Notes: a model not told the origin generated them from the sequence alone. A stretch of 64,000 nucleotides of DNA from Carnobacterium funditum DSM 5970 (GCF_000744185.1 NZ_JQLL01000001.1:1517001-1581000); one strand, 5' to 3'. Positions 8,440-18,716 are shown, counted from the first letter of the stretch. Numbers and translations are program-made.

Positions 8440-9027
8440 ATGGTATCTGTAGAAAATACAAAAAAATGGCTGTCTCTTTTTACAGCTCAATTAATTGAAA
8501 ATAAAAACTATTTAAGTGAATTAGATACGGTCATTGGTGATGGAGATCATGGCAATAATATGGCTCGTGGAGCAACAGCTTTGAATGAGGTATTGGACTC
8601 TAAAGTTCCAGAAGATGTACCCTCTTTATTGAAATTAATTGGAATGACTTTAGTCAGTAAAGTCGGCGGAGCTTCTGGACCATTATATGGATCTGCTTTC
8701 ATCAGTATGGCGAAAGCTAGTCAAGAAAGCTTAGATTTAACAGCTCTCTTAGAAGCAGGATTGGATGGTATTCAAAAAAGAGGAAAAGCAACAGCCGGTG
8801 AAAAAACAATGGTAGATGAATGGCTTCCTGTTGTTGAAGCTGTCAAAGAAAAAAAATTATCTATAGAATTAATTGAAGAAAGTGTCGAAAAAACAAAAGA
8901 TATGAAAGCTACTAAAGGACGTGCATCTTACTTGGGAGATCGTTCAATAGGTCATATTGATCCAGGTGCTATGTCTAGTAGTTATCTATTCAAAACCATG
9001 ATTGAGGCAGGTGTTTATAGTGAGTAA
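8440..9027 (+). CDS. dhaL: Dihydroxyacetone kinase subunit DhaL
   Basis: ADP-binding subunit that is rephosphorylated by DhaM. The magnesium-nucleotide motif DTVIGDGDHGNNM is near residue 24, with GGASGPLYG and DPGAMSSS further on. I prefer ATG 8440 (MVSVENTKKW) over ATG 8431, because AAAGGATGG is well spaced from it and touches the upstream ATG; this gives 195 residues. Its stop overlaps the GTG start of dhaM, which suggests translational coupling. Confidence 0.94.
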   Translation: MVSVENTKKWLSLFTAQLIENKNYLSELDTVIGDGDHGNNMARGATALNEVLDSKVPEDVPSLLKLIGMTLVSKVGGASGPLYGSAFISMAKASQESLDLTALLEAGLDGIQKRGKATAGEKTMVDEWLPVVEAVKEKKLSIELIEESVEKTKDMKATKGRASYLGDRSIGHIDPGAMSSSYLFKTMIEAGVYSE

Positions 9028-9394
9028 AGAATATGGAATTTTATTAATTTCACACGTAGAAGGACTGGCAAATGGCGTTGCAACATTATTAAATGAAGTT
9101 GCAGGAAAAGTTACGATAAAAACAGCTGGTGGAACTTCAGAAGGAACTGTTGGAACTAGCTTTGATAAAATCCAAGAAACCTTAGAATCATTTGAAGAAG
9201 ATAAAATTTTAGCTTTTTATGATTTAGGGAGCGCGAAAATGAATTTAGAATTAGCCATTGAAATGTCTGACAAAAAGGTTACATTTTACGATATAGCTTT
9301 TGTAGAGGGAGCTTATACTGCAGCTGCCTTATTACAAGCAGAAGCTTCCATTGAAGCCATTGAAGACCAACTTATGCCCTTAAAAATAAAATGA
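9020..9394 (+). CDS. dhaM: PTS-dependent dihydroxyacetone kinase phosphotransferase DhaM
   Basis: EIIA(mannose)-like subunit that takes phosphate from HPr and gives it to DhaL-ADP. The phosphorylated histidine is in LLISHVEGLANGV near residue 11. At about 124 residues it is the single-domain Gram-positive form, without the HPr and EI extensions of the E. coli protein. The start is GTG 9020, overlapping the dhaL stop, with GAGG upstream; an in-frame ATG at 9002 would give an unusual six-residue extension. With dhaK and dhaL it makes a complete three-subunit kinase. Confidence 0.93.
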   Translation: MSKEYGILLISHVEGLANGVATLLNEVAGKVTIKTAGGTSEGTVGTSFDKIQETLESFEEDKILAFYDLGSAKMNLELAIEMSDKKVTFYDIAFVEGAYTAAALLQAEASIEAIEDQLMPLKIK

Positions 9395-9480
9395 TGGTCA
9401 TTTGTTTAATCTATTTTTAAATTTACTTTTTTTATGAAAAATTTTAATCACAAACAAGCTGATTTCGAATTACTTGATTA

Positions 9481-9517
9481 AAAAACCCTCTAATCTGACG
9501 ATTAGAGGGTTTTTATA
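9481..9517. terminator. Bidirectional terminator between dhaM and glpF
   Basis: A strong hairpin (AAAAACCCTCTAAT / ATTAGAGGGTTTTT) with T-tracts on both strands separates the convergent dhaKLM and glpF genes. Confidence 0.88.
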
Positions 9518-9535
9518 ATGAGACCTTTTGTCCAT

Positions 9536-10261
9536 TTAGCTTAATGGAATTAAAAGATACAATAGTGCTGCAATAACTCCTCCAATAATCGGTCCAACAA
9601 TAGGAACCCATGAATACTGCCAATCAGATGTCCCTTTATTTTTAATTGGTAGTAATTGATGAGCTATTCTTGGTCCTAAATCACGTGCAGGATTAATCGC
9701 ATATCCTGTAGAACCACCTAGTGATAATCCAATAGAAACAATCAATAACCCTACAACAATAGGATCTAATCCGTCTGTGAAATCTCCTCTTGTAAAAGCC
9801 AATAATGAAAAAACCAAAACAGCCGTTCCTAAAGCTTCACTAAAAATATTCCAAACAGAATTTCTAATAGCCGGTCCTGTTGAAAAAATCCCTAAAATTT
9901 TAGCTGAATCTTTTGTTTCTTCAAAGTGAGGGTAATAATTTAACCAAACCAATGTAGCTCCAACAATTCCTCCAGCGATTTGAGCAACACTATAAGGTAA
10001 CACTAATGACCAACTAAATTTTCCTGCTACTGCCATCGCCACTGATACTGCAGGATTTAGATGAGCTAAACTTAAAAAACTCGATGCATAAATACCCAAA
10101 GTTACTGCAGCTCCCCAACCCAGAGCAATCGTTATCCATCCACTATCTTCACTCTTTGATTTGCGTAGTAAATTAGCAGCTACGACACCATCACCCATTA
10201 AAACTAAAACCAATGTCCCAATAAATTCTCCGAGCATTTGCGACCATACTGATGTGTCCAT
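9536..10261 (-). CDS. glpF: Glycerol uptake facilitator (aquaglyceroporin)
   Basis: A 241-residue MIP-family channel with six membrane helices and the two half-helix motifs, AHLNPAVSVAM (about residues 65-75) and YAINPARDLGPR (about 187-198). The Asp after the second NPA box is typical of glycerol-conducting members. It lets glycerol, and possibly dihydroxyacetone, enter by diffusion. It lies 193 bp downstream of glpK on the same strand, probably in the same transcript. Confidence 0.94.
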   Translation of the reverse strand: MDTSVWSQMLGEFIGTLVLVLMGDGVVAANLLRKSKSEDSGWITIALGWGAAVTLGIYASSFLSLAHLNPAVSVAMAVAGKFSWSLVLPYSVAQIAGGIVGATLVWLNYYPHFEETKDSAKILGIFSTGPAIRNSVWNIFSEALGTAVLVFSLLAFTRGDFTDGLDPIVVGLLIVSIGLSLGGSTGYAINPARDLGPRIAHQLLPIKNKGTSDWQYSWVPIVGPIIGGVIAALLYLLIPLS

Positions 10262-10454
10262 TTAATTCCCAACCCCTTTTTTCACTATTTTTAAGTCATC
10301 TGATGCTAAAATCGTAGTGCCGGATTCAGTCATTCTCTCTTCAATAATTAGCAAATTTATTTGGTCATCTTTAAATTTCCTCTATTCACCACACTGGTTT
10401 TACTGAAAATAACAGTCTCTTTATTTTTCACTTGATTTTAAATGCATCACTCAA

Positions 10455-11975
<1,521 letters not shown>

Positions 11976-11991
11976 TCAAACCTCCTAATTT

Positions 11992-12006
11992 TTAAAGCGC
12001 TTTCAA
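11992..12006 (-). promoter_or_regulatory. Candidate cre site before glpK
   Basis: On the - strand TTGAAAGCGCTTTAA carries a near-palindromic cre core (TGAAAGCGCTTTAA, one mismatch at the penultimate base), about 20-34 bp upstream of the glpK start. This is a typical position for CcpA to block transcription of glycerol genes. Confidence 0.65.
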
Positions 12007-12683
12007 TTCCGTTCGCTTTTATACTTTAATGTTAATTTTCTTTGATGTAAAGGGAAATGCATTTAAATTTTTAACCTATTTTTTAAAAAAATGGGCATTA
12101 TTTTAAAATCTGTATTGTATCTTGAAAAGTTCGAGAACAAATCAAAATTTGACTCATCCATAGTTTGTCTAGAAACCTACTAAAAGTCTATTTTGACACT
12201 CCTTTCCTTTTTATTTTCCCACACCCTATGGCTGCACAAAAAGAATAGCTTTATTGAACTTATATACACTTCTCTTTGTAATACATGGCTCAGTTTGATA
12301 CCAGTATGAATCTTATTTTCACATTTTCACTAGTTGCTAAACCATTTAGGTACTGCACTTTTTTAAATGAACCAGTTAGAAGCGGGAAATTTTTTTAACC
12401 TTGTCTATTTTTGTGAATACAATACGATAAGCTAACTAATATCAAATCAGTGTTATAACAAAGGCGAAGAAGAGGTTAAACAACTATTTTATGAGTGTGC
12501 ATGCTAAAAACCTGTTTACTTTAATAATGATAAAAAGGCTATGAGTGCTTCAGGTCAAAGTTTCTCAAAATTAATTTTTTCCTTTTATTTTTATCCAATT
12601 ATTTAAAAAAAGCTGATAAATTAGCAACTTCTTTTTTTTAAGTTTTCTCATTAAGTCTTGCGTTAAGATACATCCTTCTTTTT
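12007..12683. other. 677-bp stretch without a recognisable gene
   Basis: AT-rich sequence between the glpK control region and the FMN reductase gene. A short open run on the + strand near 12455-12560 (reads like NKGEEEVKQLF then, after a stop, KPVYFNNDKKAMSASGQ) could be a gene remnant, but I do not recognise it. No RNA gene or strong promoter is evident. Confidence 0.4.
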
Positions 12684-13244
12684 TTATTTACTATTTTTTT
12701 CAATCAAATCTATAAACGCGTTGACGATGGTCTGAAAGAAGTCTAATGTTTCTTTTTTCGTAATTGAACCATCTTCTTCTAAAATACTCAAAACATTTCC
12801 GATATAAGCTTCTGGCTGTTGAACTGTTGGCATGTTCAAAAAAACTAATGACTGACGTAAGTGGTGGTTTGCTCCAAAACCGCTAATTGCACCTGGCGAA
12901 ACACTAACAATGGCTGCTGGTTTAGTATCCCAAATACTAGCACCATATGGTCGTGATCCAACATCGATTGCGTTTTTAAGAACACTTGGAACAGAACGAT
13001 TGTATTCAGGGGTAGCAAATAACACAGCATCAATTGATTTCATCGTATCACGAAAAGTTTCCCACGAATCTGGAATAGTATTTTTGTCGTCAAAATCTTG
13101 ATTATAAATAGCTAAGTCACCAATTTCGATAAACGATATGTTATAGTCATCAGGGAATAATGTTGCAATCGTTTTAGCGACTTTTTTTGTATAAGACTCA
13201 ACACGTAAACTTCCTACTAAAATACCAATGTTCTTTGTCATCAT
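12684..13244 (-). CDS. NADPH-dependent FMN reductase
   Basis: A 186-residue flavodoxin-fold reductase (chromate/azo/quinone reductase type). The FMN phosphate loop is GILVGSLRVESYTKKVA (about residues 7-23), the isoalloxazine loop is FATPEYNRSVPSVLKNAID (about 95-113), and GAISGFGANHHLRQSL follows. Members recycle flavins and remove quinones or xenobiotics in the cytoplasm. AGGAG lies before two adjacent ATG codons (13244 and 13241). It stands alone, divergent from the broken osmC gene. Confidence 0.9.
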   Translation of the reverse strand: MMTKNIGILVGSLRVESYTKKVAKTIATLFPDDYNISFIEIGDLAIYNQDFDDKNTIPDSWETFRDTMKSIDAVLFATPEYNRSVPSVLKNAIDVGSRPYGASIWDTKPAAIVSVSPGAISGFGANHHLRQSLVFLNMPTVQQPEAYIGNVLSILEEDGSITKKETLDFFQTIVNAFIDLIEKNSK

Positions 13245-13416
13245 CTCAGTCTCCTTTATTTTTAAACTCTATTGAAATTAAGCATAATGTTATTTTATTT
13301 TATTTGCAAATAATACTACTTTAACGATAATTTCTTCTGTTTTCCTCGTGAATAAACAAGAAAAAATAACGCTATCATGATACAATAGAATCATAAATTA
13401 ATAGTAGGTTATTTTT

Positions 13417-13857
13417 ATGGCAAACCAAACATTTCATGCAGTAGCTAAATCAATTGGTGGGATGAAAGTTTCATGCACATCAAGGAATTTTGAATTTATC
13501 CTAGATGAGCCAAAAAGCTTAGGTGGATCAAATGAAGGAATGAACCCAGTTGAAGCCCTACTATCCTCTCTTGGAGGATGTAAAGTCATTGTAGCTCGCT
13601 CTTTCGCTAAAATGCATGGCATAAATCTGAAAGATGTTCGTTTAGAATTAGAAGGCGAATTGGATCCCGATGGTTTCATGGGTAAAAATAAAGATGCTAA
13701 AATAGGTTTCTCTACAATCGTGTCTAAATTTTATATCGAAGCTGATAATACTGATTAAGAAATTTCAGATTTTGTAGCTTTCATTAACCGTAACTGTCCA
13801 GTAGCTGATACCATTAAAAATGCTCCTGCTACTAAAACGGAAATTCATAAAATTTAA
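13417..13857 (+). pseudogene. osmC-type peroxiredoxin gene with internal stop codon
   Basis: OsmC/Ohr-family peroxide-reducing protein interrupted by TAA at 13756-13758. The open part (113 residues) holds the first redox cysteine in SSLGGCKVIVA. The same frame continues after the stop for 32 codons and carries the second cysteine in NRNCPVADTI, ending at TAA 13855-13857, the normal family length of about 146. The stop therefore removes one of the two catalytic cysteines, and the product should be inactive unless the codon is read through. An IS30-family element begins about 12 bp downstream. Confidence 0.85.
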
Positions 13858-13869
13858 CTTTCAAATCGT

Positions 13870-14926
13870 GGATTGTAAGATTAAGCTATACAAATAAAAA
13901 AGCCATTCGTGATACACTCTAATTGTATTTCCAACCATAGAAAACAAGGAGTGATCACAAATGACCTATACCCATATTACCATGGATGAACTAGTGATGA
14001 TAGAAGCTTATTACCATCAAGGTATTCCAGTTGCTAAAATAGCTGCTTACTTGAATCGTACTCGAACACCGATTAATAATGTTATCAGGTTCTTCAGAGC
14101 AGGACATACAGCTTTCGAGTATTACCTACGGTATAAGAAAAACAAGAAGCAGTGTGGACGCGAAAAAGTTGTTTTACCAGAAGAACAACATCTTTATATC
14201 AAGGAAAAAGTAGCTGAAGGCTGGACGCCTGATGTCATTATTGGCCGTAAAGAAATGACAATAGACTGTTCCGTACGAACACTTTATAGACAATTTAAAG
14301 AAAAAACATTCGATGAAGCTACCCTTCCAATGAAAGGGAAAAGAAAGCCTAACGGACATCAAGAACGTAGAGGTAGACAAGCTTATAAACGAAATATCTC
14401 TGAAAGAATAATAGATTATCCAACATTTAAAGAAGAATTTGGTCATATCGAAGGAGATACCATTGTAGGTGTCCGCCACAAAAGTGCGGTCATTACTCTA
14501 GTAGAGATTTTATCGAAAGCTATCATTACCTTAAAGCCCAAAGGGCGTAAAGCCTGCGACATTGAGAGTGCTATGAATCAATGGTTCCAATCCATACCAA
14601 AAAAATTATTCAAATCAATTACTTTTGATTGCGGTAAGGAGTTCTCCAACTGGAAATCTTTGTGCAACCAGCATGATGTCGCTATCTACTTCGCTGACCC
14701 TGGAACGCCTTCACAACGAGCTTTAAACGAGAATTCTAATGGGCTTCTTCGAAAAGATGGATTGCCAAAAGAAATGGATTTCAACGAAGTTGATCAGGCT
14801 TTCGTATCGTCTGTTGCACACAAACGGAATATAATTCCAAGAAAGTCATTAAATTACCAAACACCGCTGGAAGTTTTTATGAGTTACATGGATGAAGATA
14901 TTTTGTATAGCTTAATTTGACAAATC
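13870..14926 (+). mobile_element. IS30-family insertion sequence (about 1.06 kb)
   Basis: The ends are 25-bp imperfect inverted repeats: 13870-13894 and the complement of 14902-14926, with 15 bp (ATTAAGCTATACAAA) identical. They enclose one transposase gene, and the length suits IS30. Exact ends and target duplication cannot be fixed by eye. It lies between the osmC pseudogene and a DUF1456 gene. Confidence 0.8.
13961..14920 (+). CDS. IS30-family transposase
   Basis: A 319-residue transposase, full length for the family. It has an N-terminal helix-turn-helix (MDELVMIEAYYHQGIPVAKI, then LNRTRTPINNVI), a second HTH around residues 70-110, and a DDE core: Asp in GHIEGDTIVG (about residue 165), Asp in ITFDCGKEF (about 225) and Glu in RALNENSNGLLR (about 257). 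The frame is intact, and AAGGAGTGATC precedes the ATG. Its last codons run into the right inverted repeat. It could still be active. Confidence 0.92.
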   Translation: MTYTHITMDELVMIEAYYHQGIPVAKIAAYLNRTRTPINNVIRFFRAGHTAFEYYLRYKKNKKQCGREKVVLPEEQHLYIKEKVAEGWTPDVIIGRKEMTIDCSVRTLYRQFKEKTFDEATLPMKGKRKPNGHQERRGRQAYKRNISERIIDYPTFKEEFGHIEGDTIVGVRHKSAVITLVEILSKAIITLKPKGRKACDIESAMNQWFQSIPKKLFKSITFDCGKEFSNWKSLCNQHDVAIYFADPGTPSQRALNENSNGLLRKDGLPKEMDFNEVDQAFVSSVAHKRNIIPRKSLNYQTPLEVFMSYMDEDILYSLI

Positions 14927-14934
14927 AGAAATTA

Positions 14935-14986
14935 AAAAAATGTGTATTTTTCTCTTTAAATTCAGAGAAAAGCACACATTTTTTAT
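14935..14986. terminator. Bidirectional terminator
   Basis: AAAAATGTGT..TTTTTCTCT pairs with AGAGAAAA..ACACATTTTTT. The hairpin lies directly outside the right IS end and after the DUF1456 gene on the other strand. Confidence 0.75.
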
Positions 14987-14994
14987 CGTTCTTT

Positions 14995-15522
14995 TTAGTC
15001 ATTCCGATAACGGTTTGCTAATCCTTTCAGGAAATTTCTGGCGTACCGATCTCCACATTCTTTGTAGTTGCGTTGTCCTTCTCTTCTTAGAACGGCGCTC
15101 AATTCACTTTTTGATAAATGAACGCCTGTTTCGTCTAAAATTTCCAATATATCATCGCTAGTCAAAGACAGAGCTATTTTTAATTTTTTAAGCAATACAT
15201 TATTAACGCTCTGATCATTTTTTATCATGACTTCTGCCTTTTTTATCAGTTCTCCTGGTTTGGATTCTTGTTTTCCTCTTTTAAAGACAATCAACCCATT
15301 TAAAAAGGATTCTAATACAGCATTTTTGCATTTTTTCATGTATTCATTTACTGAATATCCTTCAGCTTCTTCTTGTTCTTGTTTTGTTTTAACTTTTGTT
15401 AACATTTTTTGAACGTCTTCTTTAGTAATCTCAAAATCACCTAATTTGAAAATATCAACCATCTCTGCATCTTTAATATCTAGCGCGTATCTTAAGCGTA
15501 CAAGTCTATCATTATTATTCAT
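14995..15522 (-). CDS. DUF1456-family protein (YehS-like)
   Basis: A soluble protein of about 175 residues with two related halves (about residues 3-70 and 95-160). Each has the family pattern of a helical unit followed by a predicted DNA-binding-like fold (DRLVRLRYALDIKDAEMVDIF and KLKIALSLTSDDILEIL). The start is ATG 15522 (MNNNDRL), eight bases after GGAGG; ATG 15528 is too close. The family is widespread but its function is unknown. It is monocistronic. Confidence 0.8.
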   Translation of the reverse strand: MNNNDRLVRLRYALDIKDAEMVDIFKLGDFEITKEDVQKMLTKVKTKQEQEEAEGYSVNEYMKKCKNAVLESFLNGLIVFKRGKQESKPGELIKKAEVMIKNDQSVNNVLLKKLKIALSLTSDDILEILDETGVHLSKSELSAVLRREGQRNYKECGDRYARNFLKGLANRYRND

Positions 15523-15684
15523 TTTCATATCCTCCGAGTCTTTTTGAATTAGGATGTTTGTTTCTAACCTAATTGATTAGTCTATTTATTGCATTATGCC
15601 ATGAAATAGTACTCTTGGCCAGTCAGGAAAAGACAGCGCCCCCTATATTGAATGAGCTATTTCAGTAAAAAAATTATTCCATTA

Positions 15685-15713
15685 TTGTAATTATTATTTA
15701 TTACTGCTAGAAT
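15685..15713 (+). promoter_or_regulatory. Promoter of the uracil permease leader
   Basis: TTGTAA (15685-15690), a 17-bp spacer and TGC-TAGAAT (15708-15713) form an extended -10 promoter. Transcription would start near 15720, just before the PyrR-binding loop. Confidence 0.65.
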
Positions 15714-15737
15714 AACTGAAGCGAAGTCCTTTTAAAC

Positions 15738-15826
15738 TAGTCCAGAGAGATTAGAAAGGGTAACAAATCAATTCTTTGATACCTTAGGTCCTTTTGCGAA
15801 TAATATATTCAAAAGGCATTTTTTTG
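15738..15826 (+). promoter_or_regulatory. PyrR-dependent attenuator (pyr leader)
   Basis: The RNA element AGTCCAGAGAGATTAGAAAGGG (within 15738-15760) matches the PyrR-binding consensus (AGTCCnGAGAGGnT). It is followed by a terminator: CCTTTTG (15790-15796), GAATA/TATTC, CAAAAGG (15810-15816) and a T-run (15819-15825). With uridine nucleotides high, PyrR should bind the loop and favour the terminator, shutting off the permease gene. Confidence 0.85.
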
Positions 15827-15851
15827 TGCCTAAAATTAGGAGGAATTATAG

Positions 15852-17114
15852 ATGTCAAAGAAGAAGATTATTCAAGTTGATGAAAAGGTCCCAGCAAAGT
15901 TGCTTATTCCCTTGAGCTTACAGCATACATTTGCCATGTTTGGAGCATCGGTTTTAGTTCCTATCATTTTTGGAATTGATCCAAGTATTGTTTTGCTGAT
16001 GAATGGACTTTCGACATTGCTATTCATCTTTATTACAAAAGCAAAAGCTCCCGCTTATCTAGGTTCGAGCTTTGCATTTATCGGACCGACCAGTATTATT
16101 ATTGCCAATCAAGGATTTCAATATGCGCAAGGAGCATTTGTTGTCTTAAGCTTGATCGGTTGTCTTCTAGCACTTTTCATTCATCGTGTTGGTACAGGAT
16201 GGATTAACATTGTCCTTCCCCCAGCAGCTATGGGAGCTGTTGTGGCTTTAATTGGACTAGAGTTAGCAGGGAATACGGTTAATGGCGGTTCAATTGGTGC
16301 CAACTTAATGACAGATACTGCGACGACTCAAAATTTCATTGTTTTTTTCATCACTTTAGGCGTGGCCGTCCTAGGTTCTGTATTATTTAAAGGTTTTCTA
16401 TCTACCATTCCTATCTTAATATCGATTGTAATCGGTTATATTTCTGCTATCGCATTTGGCATGGTTAACTTCACGCCTGTTTTGGAAGCATCTTTATTCA
16501 CTATGCCTCACTTTCAATGGGCAAAATTTGATCTCCAATCTATTTTAACTATGCTACCCGTTCTTCTAGTCTTAACTTCTGAACACATTGGACACCAAGT
16601 TGTGACGTCTAATGTTATTGGTCGAGACTTAATGAAAGAACCCGGCTTACACCGTTCTTTATTTGCCGACTATCTAGCTTCTGCACTCTCTGGTTTAATT
16701 GGTGGTGTACCTACTACTACTTATGGTGAAAACATTGGAGTTATGGCTATTACGCGCGTTTATAGCGTGCGCGTTATTGCTGGCGCTGCTATCTTTTCTA
16801 TATTTATGGCGTTTATTGGGCCATTAGCAGCCTTAATCTCTACCATCCCAGGAGATGTCATTGGTGGAGTGACCTTCTTACTTTACGGAATGATTGGAAC
16901 TAGCGGTTTACGTTTGTTAGTTGAATCAAAAGTTGATTACAGTCAATCAAGAAACCTGATTTTAACATCAATCGTCTTTGTTGCTGGTTTAAGCGGCTTA
17001 ACCATTAATTTTGCTGGCATCGAATTAAAAGGAATGATTCTTGCAAGTGTAGTCGGTATTGTTTTAAGTGTTGCTTTCTACTTATTTGATAAATTAGGTT
17101 GGATGAATGAATAG
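15852..17114 (+). CDS. uraA: Uracil permease (NCS2 family)
   Basis: A 420-residue transporter with about 14 membrane segments that imports uracil with protons. The opening IPLSLQHTFAMFGASVLVP and the conserved HIGHQVVTSNVIGRDL and GVPTTTYGENIGVMAITRVYS (about residues 238-310) are characteristic of UraA/PyrP. AGGAGG-like GGAGGA precedes the ATG. The PyrR attenuator directly upstream strongly supports a pyrimidine substrate over a xanthine one. It is monocistronic and ends at a strong terminator. Confidence 0.95.
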   Translation: MSKKKIIQVDEKVPAKLLIPLSLQHTFAMFGASVLVPIIFGIDPSIVLLMNGLSTLLFIFITKAKAPAYLGSSFAFIGPTSIIIANQGFQYAQGAFVVLSLIGCLLALFIHRVGTGWINIVLPPAAMGAVVALIGLELAGNTVNGGSIGANLMTDTATTQNFIVFFITLGVAVLGSVLFKGFLSTIPILISIVIGYISAIAFGMVNFTPVLEASLFTMPHFQWAKFDLQSILTMLPVLLVLTSEHIGHQVVTSNVIGRDLMKEPGLHRSLFADYLASALSGLIGGVPTTTYGENIGVMAITRVYSVRVIAGAAIFSIFMAFIGPLAALISTIPGDVIGGVTFLLYGMIGTSGLRLLVESKVDYSQSRNLILTSIVFVAGLSGLTINFAGIELKGMILASVVGIVLSVAFYLFDKLGWMNE

Positions 17115-17116
17115 AT

Positions 17117-17166
17117 AAAAAAAAGAAGATTCCATGTATACCTGCATGGAATCTTCTTTTTTTAAT
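17117..17166. terminator. Bidirectional terminator uraA / NUDIX
   Basis: AAAAAGAAGATTCCATG pairs perfectly with CATGGAATCTTCTTTTT around a short loop, with T-tracts on both strands. Confidence 0.92.
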
Positions 17167-17168
17167 TT

Positions 17169-17741
17169 TTAACTATTAGTTTTTGTGTATTCTTTTAATT
17201 TTTCATTTAATTTCTGATAAATGACTTTCATTGTAGGCTCATTGCATGCCTTAATAGCACTATCTAGGCTCATCCATTCTACCCCACTATTTTCATCGGG
17301 TTTAATAGAGGTCTCTTCATTTTCATCCGCTTCAATTAAATAAGTGATATTTAAATGCAAATGTTCAGCGATTGGTTTATCTTTTTTTGAGTGCGTTGGA
17401 ACGTTTAAAATCTCAATTGAGTAGATATTATCAGAGATAGAATGAATATTCTTCAAACCTGTTTCTTCTTGTGTTTCTTTTAAAGCCACATGTAGTAAAT
17501 CTGCATCACCATCTGCATGACCACCAAGCCATGACCAAGATTGATAAATATTGTGATATGCCATCAATACTTTTGTTCTAGCTTTATTCACTACCCATGC
17601 TGACGAAGTAAAGTGAGCGCCTTTATTTTCTCTTGTCAATAAATTATCAAAAGTCGTTAAGTAACGCAGTATTTCTTTTTGATCTAGCGCCTCTTGATCG
17701 TTATATGGCTTATATTGGCTAATTTGTTCGTTTAAATTCAT
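17169..17741 (-). CDS. NUDIX hydrolase
   Basis: A 190-residue hydrolase with the Nudix box near residues 75-97 (GHADGDADLLHVALKETQEETGL), including the REx2EExGU-like part KETQEETGL in which Lys replaces the usual Arg. The N-terminal FTSSAWVVNKARTKVLM forms the first strands. Members cleave nucleoside diphosphates linked to other groups. The WSWLGGHADGD arrangement is typical of unspecific Nudix proteins of lactic acid bacteria. The substrate is unknown. Confidence 0.85.
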   Translation of the reverse strand: MNLNEQISQYKPYNDQEALDQKEILRYLTTFDNLLTRENKGAHFTSSAWVVNKARTKVLMAYHNIYQSWSWLGGHADGDADLLHVALKETQEETGLKNIHSISDNIYSIEILNVPTHSKKDKPIAEHLHLNITYLIEADENEETSIKPDENSGVEWMSLDSAIKACNEPTMKVIYQKLNEKLKEYTKTNS

Positions 17742-17921
17742 CTAAGATTCTCCTTTGGCTAAATCTATTAGTTAGTTGTAACGCTAATTTAGGTTATTGT
17801 CTGATATCCATTATATCAAAAGAATAAACTGTGAAAAGGTCATTTTTCAAAAAATTAATTTTCTATATTAAATCAAACCGTTTTTATCTCCATCTCGATT
17901 AGATAGAAATGAGTAACTTAT

Positions 17922-18493
17922 TTATTTTCTATTGCCTTCATCTTTTTTAGTGCTCTCTCCTAGTTGCTTAGGATAAATGAGAGTAGACCCTTCTACAACA
18001 GTTTTTTTCCCATGCATCCCTATGTTTTGTAAGATCATTTTCTTGTCTGTCATGATATGTTGAATGGTCAAACTTTTCAGGGTTAAGGTATTTGAAATAA
18101 TCAAACGATGGCGCTTCCAAGGAACACTTTCAGAACACATATAGCAGACTCGTTTTTCACTACTTAAAGCAATTAGATCTTTGATTGCTTTTTAGTATTC
18201 TTTTGTCAGACTGTATGCGGCCTAATTTTGAAAAGAAGTGTTCCGCCAACCGTTTACCACTGATTGATTATTGCCTAGTTTTTCTTTCTTCTCCCGCCCA
18301 ATGCAGGCATATGATGGTAACTGATCCCGTTTTCTGGTAACCATTTTCCTATAATTTCTTTATTAAATTGAGGCGTATAGTTACTACCAGGATAAGAACG
18401 CACGTCGATTAGCGACTCTATACCTTATTTCTTAAGCAAAGAAATGAATTCATCACTGCTATGAGTTGGATATCCTACTCTATGACTATCCAT
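17922..18493 (-). pseudogene. DUF488-family gene, degraded
   Basis: From ATG 18493 one reads THSSDEFISLLKK, a stop (TAA), then GIESLIDVRSYPGS and YHHMPALGGRR, the DUF488 hallmark. A frameshift follows. The other frame gives two more stops and then the C-terminal block IALSSEKRVCYMCSESVPW, which remains open to 17922. The usual Cys-His pair of the PW-CHR motif reads KRHR. At least three stops and one frameshift show that the gene is dead. Function of the family is unknown. Confidence 0.85.
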
Positions 18494-18585
18494 TTAGAAT
18501 CCTCTCCTTTATTTTTCTAATTTACTATCGTTTTCCAATCTATCGTGCTAGAGACTTAAACAGTTAAAGATTGGACCCCGAATAG

Positions 18586-18614
18586 TTGTATATATACTAA
18601 CTATCTATTATAAT
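18586..18614 (+). promoter_or_regulatory. Strong promoter of the CofE-like gene
   Basis: TTGTAT (18586-18591), a 17-bp spacer and TATAAT (18609-18614). The predicted start falls inside the palindrome that follows at 18618. Confidence 0.75.
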
Positions 18615-18617
18615 ATA

Positions 18618-18653
18618 CCATTATACCTTTATCTATTCATAAAGGTATAATGG
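18618..18653. promoter_or_regulatory. 15-bp perfect inverted repeat at the transcription start
   Basis: CCATTATACCTTTAT (18618-18632) and its exact complement (18639-18653) surround a 6-base loop, beginning 3 bp after the -10 box. This is an ideal repressor position; it could instead act as a 5' stabilising hairpin. No T-run follows, so it is not a terminator. Confidence 0.7.
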
Positions 18654-18716
18654 AAGAATAGCGTATAGATCGTTGTACCTACTTGTATATAAAGTAATTT
18701 ATTAGGAGAGATCCTA

